Made by a program: the position numbers and the translations under genes
Origin: Herbidospora daliensis
GTDB lineage: Bacteria > Actinomycetota > Actinomycetes > Streptosporangiales > Streptosporangiaceae
NCBI RefSeq assembly: GCF_001570585.1
Contig: NZ_BBXF01000005.1
Location: forward strand, 992,001 to 1,056,000
Length of the DNA stretch: 64,000 nucleotides
Reading direction: 5' to 3'
Shown here: positions 54,951-64,000 of the stretch, piece after piece
Layout of the letters: every line of letters starts with the position of its first letter
Numbering within the stretch: position 1 is the stretch's first letter
The notes under the pieces: model-generated
What the model was told of the DNA's origin: nothing
Database searches by the model: none
What the model saw: only the letters and a program-made list of their open reading frames with translations

Positions 54951-55715
54951 CTAAAAACGGCAGATCTTCACGAACTCCGCCGGGTCGAGGCTCGCCCCAC
55001 CGACGAGAGCGCCGTCGACGTCGGGCTGCGCCATGATCCCCGCGATGTTGTCAGACTTCACCGAGCCTCCGTAGAGGATACGGACCGCGTCGGCGATTTC
55101 CGCGTCGTACAGCTCGGCGAGTCGCACGCGAATCGCGCCGCAGACCTCCTGAGCGTCGTCGGGAGTGGCGACCTCGCCGGTCCCGATCGCCCAGACCGGC
55201 TCATAAGCGATCACGATCGTCTTCGCCTGCTCGGCCGACACGCCCTTGAGCGCGCCGTCGACCTGAGCGAGCGTGTGCTCGACCTGGTTGCCCGCCTGGC
55301 GGACCGGCAGGCCCTCGCCGACGCACAGGATCGGCGTCACCGAGTGCCGGTAGGCCGCCTGGACCTTGGCGTTGACCAGTGCGTCGTCCTCGGCGTGGTA
55401 CTGCCGGCGCTCCGAGTGGCCGATCGCCACGAAGGTGCAGCCGAGCTTGCCGAGCATGGCGCCGGAGATCTCCCCGGTGTAGGCGCCGCCGTCGTGGGCG
55501 GACACGTCCTGGCCGCCGTAGACGATGCGGAGCCGGTCGCCGTCGACCAGCGTCTGGACGCTGCGCAGGTCGGTGAACGGCGGCAGCACCGCGACCTCGA
55601 CCTTGTCGAAGTCCTTGTCGGTCAGGGAGAAGGCGAGTTCCTGAACCAGCTTGATCGCCTCAAGGTGGTTCTTGTTCATCTTCCAGTTGCCGGCGATGAG
55701 CGGCTTGCGGCTCAC
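54951..55715 (-). CDS. tpiA: Triosephosphate isomerase
   Basis: A 254-residue TIM barrel: Lys in GNWKMNK, catalytic His in IGHSERR and catalytic Glu in [11 protein letters not shown]. It interconverts glyceraldehyde 3-phosphate and dihydroxyacetone phosphate. GTG 55715 has GGAGG 5-6 nt upstream and starts 1 nt after pgk, so it is translationally coupled. Confidence 0.98.
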   Translation of the reverse strand: MSRKPLIAGNWKMNKNHLEAIKLVQELAFSLTDKDFDKVEVAVLPPFTDLRSVQTLVDGDRLRIVYGGQDVSAHDGGAYTGEISGAMLGKLGCTFVAIGHSERRQYHAEDDALVNAKVQAAYRHSVTPILCVGEGLPVRQAGNQVEHTLAQVDGALKGVSAEQAKTIVIAYEPVWAIGTGEVATPDDAQEVCGAIRVRLAELYDAEIADAVRILYGGSVKSDNIAGIMAQPDVDGALVGGASLDPAEFVKICRF

Positions 55716-55716
55716 G

Positions 55717-56903
55717 TCAGTCCTCCAGCGCGATCAGGCCGGGCAGTTCCTTGCCCTCGAGGTATTCGAGAGAGGCGCCGCCGCCGGTCGAGATGTGCGA
55801 GAAGCCGTCTTCCGGCAGGCCGAGCTTGCGCACCGCCGCGGCGGAGTCGCCGCCGCCGACCACGGTGAACGCCTCGGAGCGCACGAGCGCCTCGGCGACG
55901 GCGCGGGTGCCGCCCGAGAACGCCTCGAACTCGAACACGCCCATCGGGCCGTTCCAGAACACGGTCTTGGCGTCGGACAGCTTCTGGGCGAACAGCTCGC
56001 GGGTGCGCGGGCCGATGTCCAGGCCCTCACGGTCGGCCGGGATGGCCGTGGCGTCGACGACCTCGTACTCGGCGTCCTCGGCGAACTCGGTCGCGGCGAG
56101 GATGTCGACCGGCAGGACCAGCTCGACGCCGCGCGAGGCGGCCTCGTTCAGGAACCCGCGGACGGTGTCGAGCTGCTCCTCCTGCAGGAGGGACTTGCCG
56201 ACCTCGTAGCCCTGGGCCTTGAGGAAGGTGTAGGCCATGCCGCCGCCGATGAGCAGGCGGTCGACCTTGGTCAGCAGGTTCGCGATGACCTTGAGCTTGT
56301 CGGAGACCTTCGCGCCGCCCAGCACGACCGCGTAGGGGCGGGCCGGGTCTTCGGTCAGCTTCTTCAGCACCTCGACCTCGGCGGCGATCAGGCCGCCGAC
56401 GGCGTGGGGAAGCTGCTGCGGCACGTCGTAGACCGAGGCGTGCTTGCGGTGGACCGCTCCGAAGCCGTCGCCGACGTAGAGGTCGGCGAGCATGGCCAGG
56501 CGGGCCGCGAACTCGGCGCGGGCGGCGTCGTCCTTGGACTCCTCGCCCGGCTCGTAGCGCAGGTTCTCCAGCAGGGCCACCTGGCCCTCTTCCAGCGCCG
56601 CGACGGTGGCGCGGGCGGAGTCGCCCACCACGTCGGCGGCGAAGGCGACCGGCTCGCCCAGCAGCTCGGAGAGCCGCGCGGCCACGGGGGCCAGCGAGAA
56701 CTCCGGCTTGACCTGGCCCTTGGGACGGCCCAGGTGAGCGCAGACGATCACCTTGGCGCCCTTGCCGGCCAGCTCCTTGATCGTCGGGAGCGAGGCGCGG
56801 ATGCGGCCGTCATCGGTGATCACGTCCCCGTCGAGGGGAACGTTCAGGTCGGCGCGCACCAGGACGCGCCGACCCTTCACGTCGAGCTCGTCGAGACCAC
56901 GCA

Positions 56904-56904
<1 letters not shown>
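55717..56904 (-). CDS. pgk: Phosphoglycerate kinase
   Basis: A 395-residue two-domain kinase making ATP from 1,3-bisphosphoglycerate. Landmarks are [30 protein letters not shown] and the GGGDSAAAV phosphate loop. ATG 56904 overlaps the gap stop (TGATG). An upstream start would extend into gap. Confidence 0.98.
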
Positions 56905-57988
<1,084 letters not shown>

Positions 57989-58073
57989 AGTGGGTCTGCC
58001 GCAGGGCGGCACAGCGTAAGAAAGCCGCAAAGCGGGGCGACTTTCTGTAAAAAATCGCGCCGTAACCGGGGCT

Positions 58074-59054
58074 TCAGCCGCTCAGCATGTCGGCGGTGAG
58101 GCTCGCCTCGGTGGTCGGCAGGCCGAGGTCCTGGGCCCGCTTGTCGGCCATGGCGAGCAGGCGGCGGATGCGGCCGGCGATGGCGTCCTTCGTCAGCGGC
58201 GGGTCGGCGATCTGGCCCAGTTCCTCCAGTGACGCCTGCTTGTGCTCCACGCGGAGCCGCCCGGCGATCACGAGGTGCTCGGGGGCGTCGTCGCCGAGGA
58301 TCTCCAGGGCCCGCTGGACACGCGCCCCGGCGGCCACGGCCGCGCGGGCCGAGCGGCGCAGGTTGGCGTCGTCGAAGTTGGCGAGGCGGTTGGCGGTGGC
58401 CCGGACCTCGCGCCGCATCCGGCGCTCCTCCCAGGCCAGCACGCTGTCGTGGGCGCCCAGGCGGGTCAGCAGGGCGCTGATGGCGTCGCCGTCGCGGACC
58501 ACCACGCGGTCGACGCCGCGCACCTCGCGCGCCTTGGCGTGGATCTTCAGGCGGCGGGCCGACCCGACCAGCGCCAGGGCGGCCTCGGGGCCGGGGCAGG
58601 TCACCTCGAGCGACATCGACCGGCCCGGCTCGGTCAGCGAGCCGTGGGCCAGGAACGCCCCCCGCCAGGCGGCCTCGGCGTCGCACGTCGCTCCTGACAC
58701 GACCTGTCGAGGCAGGCCCCGAACCGGGCGGCCGTGGTTGTCGATCAAACCGGTCTGCCGCGCCAGCGCCTCGCCGTCCTTGTAGACCCGGACGACGTAG
58801 CGGGAGCCCTTTCTGAGCCCGGCCGGGGCCAGCACCAGGACCTCGGCCTTGTGGCCGAACACCTCGCCAATGTCCTTGATCAGGCGGCGGGCCGTCACGT
58901 TGGTGTCGAGCTCGGCCTCGATCACGATCCGGCCGCCCACCAGATGGAGCCCGCTGGCGAACCTCAGCAGCGTCGACACCTCGGCCTTGCGGCAGCAGGG
59001 CTTCAGCACCGGCAGACGGCTCAGCTCGTCTTTTACCACGCCTGTCATGGCCAT
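58074..59054 (-). CDS. whiA: Sporulation/division regulator WhiA
   Basis: A 326-residue protein with a LAGLIDADG-like N-domain (about 5-190: [18 protein letters not shown] at the start) and a C-terminal helix-turn-helix (about 235-310, with [23 protein letters not shown]). WhiA works with WhiB to start sporulation septation in Streptomyces. ATG 59054 has GAGGA 9 nt upstream. It lies between yvcK and gap, as in most actinobacteria. Confidence 0.97.
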   Translation of the reverse strand: MAMTGVVKDELSRLPVLKPCCRKAEVSTLLRFASGLHLVGGRIVIEAELDTNVTARRLIKDIGEVFGHKAEVLVLAPAGLRKGSRYVVRVYKDGEALARQTGLIDNHGRPVRGLPRQVVSGATCDAEAAWRGAFLAHGSLTEPGRSMSLEVTCPGPEAALALVGSARRLKIHAKAREVRGVDRVVVRDGDAISALLTRLGAHDSVLAWEERRMRREVRATANRLANFDDANLRRSARAAVAAGARVQRALEILGDDAPEHLVIAGRLRVEHKQASLEELGQIADPPLTKDAIAGRIRRLLAMADKRAQDLGLPTTEASLTADMLSG

Positions 59055-59117
59055 TAGCGCGTGTCCTCCCCCAAACAGACTATGGCCGTTAGTCTCTCGC
59101 ACGCTGACTAGGGGGTA

Positions 59118-60065
59118 TCACCGCTTCTCGCGGAAAATCTCGTCCAGGACAGCGGCAAGGCGTGGTGCGTCGTGCCTGGGAGATCCGTCAGAGGCGCCCA
59201 CATCCGCCAATACCAGACGCCCCCCGAGGGCCACCACGGCCTTCTCCAGTTCGCCCGGTTCGGGAACCACGCCCCGATCTGCGACGACGGCGTCGATGAG
59301 CAGCCCCGGCGCGTGGTCGCGGAGCACCTCGAGGTGGTTCTCGGGCGAGAAGCCGTCGGTCTCCCCCGGCTGGGGAGCCAGGTTGAGGATGACCAGCCGC
59401 CGGGCGCTGGTGGTCGCCAGCGCCCTGGCCAGGCCCGGCACCTTCAGGTGCGGCAGCACGCTGGTGAACCAGGAGCCCGGCCCGAACACCACCCAGTCGG
59501 CCTCGTGGATGGCGCCGACCGCCTCGGGAGACACCGGCGGATCGGATGGAACGAGCGAAATCGCCCGCACACGACCGGGCGTGAGGGCGCATGCGACCTG
59601 CCCCCGGACGGTCGTGACCGTGCCGTCGAGCTCGACCTCGGCCTGGATGTCGAGCGGCACCGAGGCCATCGGCAGCACCCGCCCGTGGGCGCCGAGGAGG
59701 CGGCCGACCCACTCGAGCGCCTTGACAGGGTCGTCAAGGAGCTCCCAGAGCGCCACGATGAGCAGGTTGCCGACCGCGTGTCCCTGCAGGTCGCCTTCGC
59801 CGTGGAAACGGTGCTGGACGACCCGGGACCACGTCTGGCCCCACTCGTCGTCGCCGCAGAGCGCGGCCAGCGCCATGCGCAGGTCGCCGGGCGGCAGCAC
59901 GCCGAGCTCGCGGCGCAGCCGGCCGCTGGAGCCGCCGTCGTCGGCGACCGTGACGACCGCGGTGAGGTCGGTGGTGACCCGGCGCAGGGCCGAGAGCGAG
60001 GCGTGCAGACCGTGGCCGCCTCCGAGCGCTACGACCCTCGGTCTCCCGGGGTCGCCGTCACTCAC
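59118..60065 (-). CDS. yvcK: YvcK/CofD-like gluconeogenesis factor
   Basis: A 315-residue protein with a CofD-like Rossmann fold: VVALGGGHGLHASLSALR at the start, TVADDGGSSGRLR, and WVVFGPGSWFTSVLPHL. YvcK binds UDP-N-acetylglucosamine and is needed for cell-wall shape on gluconeogenic carbon. The GTG overlaps the rapZ stop (GTGA), so translation is coupled. Confidence 0.95.
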   Translation of the reverse strand: MSDGDPGRPRVVALGGGHGLHASLSALRRVTTDLTAVVTVADDGGSSGRLRRELGVLPPGDLRMALAALCGDDEWGQTWSRVVQHRFHGEGDLQGHAVGNLLIVALWELLDDPVKALEWVGRLLGAHGRVLPMASVPLDIQAEVELDGTVTTVRGQVACALTPGRVRAISLVPSDPPVSPEAVGAIHEADWVVFGPGSWFTSVLPHLKVPGLARALATTSARRLVILNLAPQPGETDGFSPENHLEVLRDHAPGLLIDAVVADRGVVPEPGELEKAVVALGGRLVLADVGASDGSPRHDAPRLAAVLDEIFREKR

Positions 60066-60946
60066 TCGCGACCCACATCGCGGTGGCTGACCTGGACGTC
60101 CATGCCGCGTTCGCGCAGCCGCGCGCCGAGCTGCTCGGACATGGCGACGCTGCGGTGCTTGCCGCCGGTGCAGCCGACGGCGAGGGTGGCGTAGCCCTTG
60201 CCCTCGCGGGTGTAACCGGCGGCGACGACGCCGAAGACCTCCTCGTAGCCGTCGAGGAACTCCTTGGCGCCGGGCTGGCTGAGCACATATTCCCTCACCG
60301 GAACGTCGAGACCGTTCATCGGCCGCAGTTCCGGCACCCAGTGAGGGTTGGGCAGGAAACGGCAGTCGACCACGAGGTCGGCATCGACCGGAAGGCCGTA
60401 TTTGTAACCGAACGACACCACGTTGACCTTAAGGCCTGGCCGGTCCTCCCCGCCGAAGAACGAGACGATCTTCTTGCGGAGTTCGTGGACGTTGAGCTTG
60501 GAGGTGTCGATCACCAGGTCGGCGTTGGCCCGGACCTCGCGCAGGATGCCCCGCTCGCGATCGATCCCGTCGACCAGGCGGTTCTCCCCCTGGAGCGGGT
60601 GGGGCCTGCGGACGTTCTCGAACCGGCGCACCAGCTCGTCGTCGCTGGCCTCCAGGAACACCACGCGGACCTCGACGCCCCGCCCGTCGAGCTCCTCGAT
60701 GGCGGCGTTGAGGTCGGTGGTGAACGCCAGCGACCGCACGTCGACGACGGCCGCGACGTGGTCGGCGGCCAGCTTCACCCGCCCGGCCTCCTCGGCCAGC
60801 GAGAACAGCAGGCCGGGCGGCAGGTTGTCGATGACGAACCAGCCCAGGTCCTCCAGCGCCTTGGCCGCGGTGCTGCGCCCCGCACCGGACATGCCGGTGA
60901 CGATCACGAATCCCGGCTCGCCGGTGCCGTCGTTGGTGTCGGTCAT
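60062..60946 (-). CDS. rapZ: RNase adapter RapZ-like nucleotide-binding protein
   Basis: A 294-residue P-loop protein with Walker [15 protein letters not shown] and a C-terminal domain ending with [11 protein letters not shown]. In E. coli RapZ senses glucosamine-6-phosphate and directs small-RNA decay; the actinobacterial role is less clear. ATG 60946 overlaps the uvrC stop (ATGA). It forms the conserved uvrC-rapZ-yvcK-whiA group. Confidence 0.96.
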   Translation of the reverse strand: MTDTNDGTGEPGFVIVTGMSGAGRSTAAKALEDLGWFVIDNLPPGLLFSLAEEAGRVKLAADHVAAVVDVRSLAFTTDLNAAIEELDGRGVEVRVVFLEASDDELVRRFENVRRPHPLQGENRLVDGIDRERGILREVRANADLVIDTSKLNVHELRKKIVSFFGGEDRPGLKVNVVSFGYKYGLPVDADLVVDCRFLPNPHWVPELRPMNGLDVPVREYVLSQPGAKEFLDGYEEVFGVVAAGYTREGKGYATLAVGCTGGKHRSVAMSEQLGARLRERGMDVQVSHRDVGRE

Positions 60947-62844
60947 GCGTTCTCCCCCTTCAACGCCGCGACGATGGCCTCGGCCGTCGCCGGCCCGATG
61001 CCGGGAACCTCGCATATCTCGGCGGCCGTCGCGTCACCTAGGCGTTTCACGGAGCCGAAGTGACGGAGAAGAGCCTGCCGCCGGGCGGGACCGAGACCGG
61101 GGACCGCGTCCAGAGCGCTCTCTTTGAGCGATCGGGACCTCTTGGCACGATGGTAGGTGATCGCGAAGCGATGCGCTTCGTCACGGAGCCGCTGCAGAAG
61201 GTAGAGGGCCTCGCTGGTGCGCGGCAGGATCACCGGCTGGTCGTCGCCCGGCAGCCAGACCTCTTCGAGGCGCTTGGCCAGGCCGCACACCGCGACGTCG
61301 TCGATGCCGAGCTCGTCGAGGGCCCGCTGGGCGGCCGCCGCCTGCGCCGGACCGCCGTCGACGACGACCAGGTTGGGCGGGTAGGCGAACTTGCGCGGCC
61401 GGCCGGTCTCGGGGTCGATCGGCTCGCCCGTCGGTTCGCCGCCGAGCTCGCCGGTGGCGCTGCGCTCCTCGAGGTAGCGGCGGAAACGCCGGGTGATGAC
61501 CTCGTGGATGGACGCGACGTCGCCTTCGGCGGATTTGATCTGGAACCGCCGGTATTCGCTTTTACGGGCCAGCCCGTCTTCGAAGACGACCATCGAGGCG
61601 ACCACGTTGGTGCCCTGGATGTGGGAGACGTCGTAACACTCGACGCGCAGCGGCGCCTGGTCGAGCGCGAGCCCCTCGGCGAGTTCCTGGAGGGCCTTGC
61701 TGCGGGAGGTCAGGTCGCTGGAGCGGCGCAGCTTGTGCTGGGTGAGCGCCTCTTTGGCGTTGCGCTCGACGGTCTCCATGAGCGCCTTCTTGTCGCCGCG
61801 CTGCGGCACCCGCACCTGGACGCGGGCGCCCCGCGCCTCGGAGAGCAGCTCGACCACGGCGTCGAGGTCGGGCGGGTTGGCCGGCACGAGGATCTCGCGC
61901 GGGATCTCGGCCTCGGAGTACATCTGGATGAGGAAGTGCTCGACCAGGTCGCCGGACGAGGACTCCTCGACCTTGTCGACGACCCACCCGCGCTGCCCCC
62001 GGATGCGCCCGCCGCGCACGTAGAAGACCTGGACGGCCGCCTCGAGGTCGTCTTCGGCCAGCGCCACCACGTCGGCGTCGGTGGCGTCGCCGAGCACCAC
62101 GGCCTGCTTCTCCAGCGCCTTCTGCAGGGCCTGGACGTCGTCGCGCAGCCGCGCCGCGCGTTCGTACTCCTCGACGGCGGCGGCCTCGCGCATCTCCTGT
62201 TCGATGCGCCGGATGAAGCGGGTGGTGTTGCCGGCCATGAAGTCGCAGAAGTCCTCGGCCAGCTCGCGGTGCTCCTCGGGGGTCACCCGGCCGACGCAGG
62301 GCGCCGAGCACTTGTCGATGTAGCCGAGCAGGCACGGCCGCCCGATCTGCCCGGCCCGCTTGAACACCCCCGCCGAGCAGGTGCGCACCGGGAAGACCCG
62401 CAGCAGCAGGTCGACGGTCTCGCGGATGGCCCAGGCGTGGCTGTAGGGCCCGAAGTAGCGGGTGCCCTTGCGCTTGGCGCCGCGCATGACCTGGACGCGG
62501 GGGAACTCGTCGGACATCGTCACGGCGAGGTAGGGATAGGACTTGTCGTCGCGGTACTTGACGTTGAAGTGGGGGTCGAACTCCTTGATCCAGGAGTATT
62601 CGAGCTGGAGGGCCTCGACCTCGGTGCCGACGACGGTCCAGTCGACGCGGGCGGCGGTGGTCAGCATCGACTGCGTGCGGAAGTGGAGGCTCGCGAAGTC
62701 GGCGAAGTAGGAGTTCAGTCGTTGCCGCAGGCTCTTCGCCTTGCCCACGTAGATCACCCGGCCGGAGGGATCCCTGAAACGGTAGACGCCGGGGGACTCG
62801 GGGATCGATCCGGGTGCGGGCCGATAGGTTGCCGGATCAGCCAC
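60943..62844 (-). CDS. uvrC: Excinuclease ABC subunit UvrC
   Basis: A 633-residue nuclease of nucleotide excision repair. GIY-YIG domain (about 15-95: [10 protein letters not shown] and [14 protein letters not shown]), UVR motif (about 200), RNase-H-like domain with the VVDGGPAQ catalytic Asp, and the paired helix-hairpin-helix at the C-terminus ([18 protein letters not shown] and [13 protein letters not shown]). The start is GTG 62844, 6 nt after a TAGTCT box; TTG 62850 would add two residues. Confidence 0.97.
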   Translation of the reverse strand: MADPATYRPAPGSIPESPGVYRFRDPSGRVIYVGKAKSLRQRLNSYFADFASLHFRTQSMLTTAARVDWTVVGTEVEALQLEYSWIKEFDPHFNVKYRDDKSYPYLAVTMSDEFPRVQVMRGAKRKGTRYFGPYSHAWAIRETVDLLLRVFPVRTCSAGVFKRAGQIGRPCLLGYIDKCSAPCVGRVTPEEHRELAEDFCDFMAGNTTRFIRRIEQEMREAAAVEEYERAARLRDDVQALQKALEKQAVVLGDATDADVVALAEDDLEAAVQVFYVRGGRIRGQRGWVVDKVEESSSGDLVEHFLIQMYSEAEIPREILVPANPPDLDAVVELLSEARGARVQVRVPQRGDKKALMETVERNAKEALTQHKLRRSSDLTSRSKALQELAEGLALDQAPLRVECYDVSHIQGTNVVASMVVFEDGLARKSEYRRFQIKSAEGDVASIHEVITRRFRRYLEERSATGELGGEPTGEPIDPETGRPRKFAYPPNLVVVDGGPAQAAAAQRALDELGIDDVAVCGLAKRLEEVWLPGDDQPVILPRTSEALYLLQRLRDEAHRFAITYHRAKRSRSLKESALDAVPGLGPARRQALLRHFGSVKRLGDATAAEICEVPGIGPATAEAIVAALKGENA

Positions 62845-62850
62845 CCCCAA

Positions 62851-62856
62851 AGACTA
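62851..62856 (-). promoter_or_regulatory. Probable -10 box of uvrC (leaderless)
   Basis: Minus strand TAGTCT, 6 nt, then GTG 62844; no SD. Confidence 0.5.
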
Positions 62857-62895
62857 TCCGCCCCCGCTGACATTCCGATTCCATGATCGACGACA

Positions 62896-63954
62896 TCACG
62901 GGAGCGTCTCCACCATCTGCGGCATCGCCGCCACGAACCCGGCGATACACCCGATCGCGGTCACGACGGCGTAGGGCCGCCAGCCCGTCATCCGCTCCCC
63001 CAGATGCCGCGCCAGCGCCAGATGGCACACCAGCACGACGACGGGAACGAAGCGGGCGAACTCGTACCGCCCGAGCCACGCGGCCACCCCCACGACCACG
63101 GTCCCCAGGGCCGCGATGATCAGCAGTTCCCGCCCGAGCGGGCGGCGCACCCCGTAGAGGAGGGCGGGCACGCCGATCAGCGCGAGGCCGTACCGAAGAA
63201 GCGGATCCTCCAGCAGCGGCGCGTGCACCTCGGAGAACTCCGGCGAATCGGCGAGCACCCCGGTCACGTCGGGATAGGGCCACGCGAGCGCCAGCGCGAT
63301 CGCCCCCACCCCCGCGGGCACGATCAGCACCAGCCGCCGCCACTCCCACCGCCGCGCGACGAGGATGCCCACCACCCCGAGCAACGTCGCCACCGCCGCG
63401 AACGGATGGACGAGCAGGATCACCGGCGGCAGCAGCACCAGCCCGACCAGCCCGCGCCCGGTCTCCCGGAACCGCACGAACACCGCCCAGGTCAGCACCA
63501 TCAACGCCAACGCGGGCGTGGAGGGAAAGGCGAACGAGAACGACAACGAGGTCAGCCCGGGGAACCCGGTGGCCCCGAAGCCGCTGACCCCCCACAACAC
63601 GACGGTGAAGACCGCCGCCAGCGCCGCGACGGAGTCACGCGCCCCGAGCTCCCGCCCGAACCCCCGCAACGCGACGAGCAGCAACAGGACGTTCAGTATC
63701 CCGGCGGCCCCGAGCACGGTCTCCGGCTCCGCGCCGGACATCCGCGCGAGCATCGCCAGCCCGAGCACGTAAGGCGTCGGCGTCCAGCCGCCGGCCGGCG
63801 GCTCGTCGAGCATCGCCCGCAGGGTGGCGACGTGCAGGTCCCAATCGGACAACCAGGCGTGCCGGAAGGCAACGAGCACCCCCCACCCCAGCACCGCCCC
63901 CGCGGCCAGGACGAACCACCCCGACCGACCGGCCCGCGCGAACCCCCACACCAC
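62896..63954 (-). CDS. Polytopic membrane protein of unknown function
   Basis: I do not recognise the family. The 352 residues have about nine to ten hydrophobic segments, an N-terminal extracytoplasmic loop with an acidic/aromatic LSDWDLHVATL segment after helix 1, and GFPGLTSLSFSFAFPS in a later loop. The early Asp-containing loop resembles GT-C glycosyltransferases such as mannosyltransferases, but this is only a resemblance. The GTG at 63954 has no strong SD, and an in-frame stop lies just upstream at about 63976-63978, so the gene is complete. Confidence 0.75.
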   Translation of the reverse strand: MVWGFARAGRSGWFVLAAGAVLGWGVLVAFRHAWLSDWDLHVATLRAMLDEPPAGGWTPTPYVLGLAMLARMSGAEPETVLGAAGILNVLLLLVALRGFGRELGARDSVAALAAVFTVVLWGVSGFGATGFPGLTSLSFSFAFPSTPALALMVLTWAVFVRFRETGRGLVGLVLLPPVILLVHPFAAVATLLGVVGILVARRWEWRRLVLIVPAGVGAIALALAWPYPDVTGVLADSPEFSEVHAPLLEDPLLRYGLALIGVPALLYGVRRPLGRELLIIAALGTVVVGVAAWLGRYEFARFVPVVVLVCHLALARHLGERMTGWRPYAVVTAIGCIAGFVAAMPQMVETLP

Positions 63955-64000
63955 TCCATGATCATCAACCGACGTTCAACCGACCGTATCCGACACCCCA

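Overview
The window is about 64 kb of high-GC actinobacterial chromosome. GTG and TTG starts are common, Shine-Dalgarno (SD) sites are strong or absent, and several genes have a TANNNT box 6-8 nt before the start codon (leaderless type). The gene content (sufRBD-Rieske-CSU, tkt-tal-pgi-zwf-opcA-pgl, uvrC-rapZ-yvcK-whiA-gap-pgk-tpi-secG-rbpA, a Gbn-like nucleoid protein, acVLRF1) fits a sporulating filamentous actinomycete. Streptosporangiales is my best guess from gene order and protein flavour; I cannot run a phylogeny. I saw no rRNA, tRNA, CRISPR array, insertion sequence or prophage. Most of the window is chromosomal core with short accessory catabolic operons between core blocks.

Layout. 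1-4.5 kb: an enoyl-CoA hydratase fragment, a Gbn-like DNA-binding protein with a GATC cluster upstream, an ABC-F ATPase, acVLRF1, and a degenerate EAL-CBS protein. 4.5-7.2 kb: hisE-hisG and a MocR-type regulator that has lost the PLP lysine. 7.3-15.9 kb: a DEAD-box helicase with a long Arg/Asp-rich tail, then the suf Fe-S assembly operon (sufR-sufB-sufD-Rieske-sufC-sufS-sufU-sufT), with an IdeR/DmdR-type iron box and a SufR-type operator upstream. 16-23.8 kb: an alpha/beta-hydrolase remnant, a secreted GH95 alpha-L-fucosidase, a two-domain VOC protein, a drug-type ABC exporter and an EamA transporter. 23.8-29.0 kb: a hydroxyproline-degradation operon (D-hydroxyproline dehydrogenase beta, gamma, alpha; deaminase; epimerase) with its GntR/FCD regulator. 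29-37.5 kb: heme A synthase, a SanA-like protein, an LPMO-CBM2, an anchored CBM2 protein, a secreted M14 carboxypeptidase, a PrsW-type protease and heme O synthase. 37.7-45.9 kb: the pentose-phosphate operon. 46-54.2 kb: intradiol dioxygenase plus MDR oxidoreductase, an unknown coiled-coil protein divergent from a GNAT, a ClpC-N-domain protein, an ACT-GNAT protein, and an FAD oxidoreductase plus YtcJ-like amidohydrolase. 54.2-62.8 kb: rbpA, secG, tpiA, pgk, gap, whiA, yvcK, rapZ, uvrC. 62.9-64 kb: a polytopic membrane protein.

How it works together. The core supplies lower glycolysis, the oxidative and non-oxidative pentose-phosphate pathway, Fe-S assembly and heme A synthesis. The accessory genes suit a soil saprophyte that attacks fucosylated glycans, chitin or cellulose, peptides and hydroxyproline. 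The regulatory sites are the most informative finds: paired iron-box and SufR-type sites on suf, a DasR-type (dre-like) palindrome over the gap promoter, a 22-bp palindrome between the hydroxyproline operon and its GntR gene, and a group of leaderless promoters including one divergent pair with overlapping -10 boxes. I found no convincing wholly new multi-gene system. The best candidates for new biology are the catalytically degenerate proteins (EAL-CBS, MocR), the acVLRF1/ABC-F pair, and the orphan coiled-coil gene.
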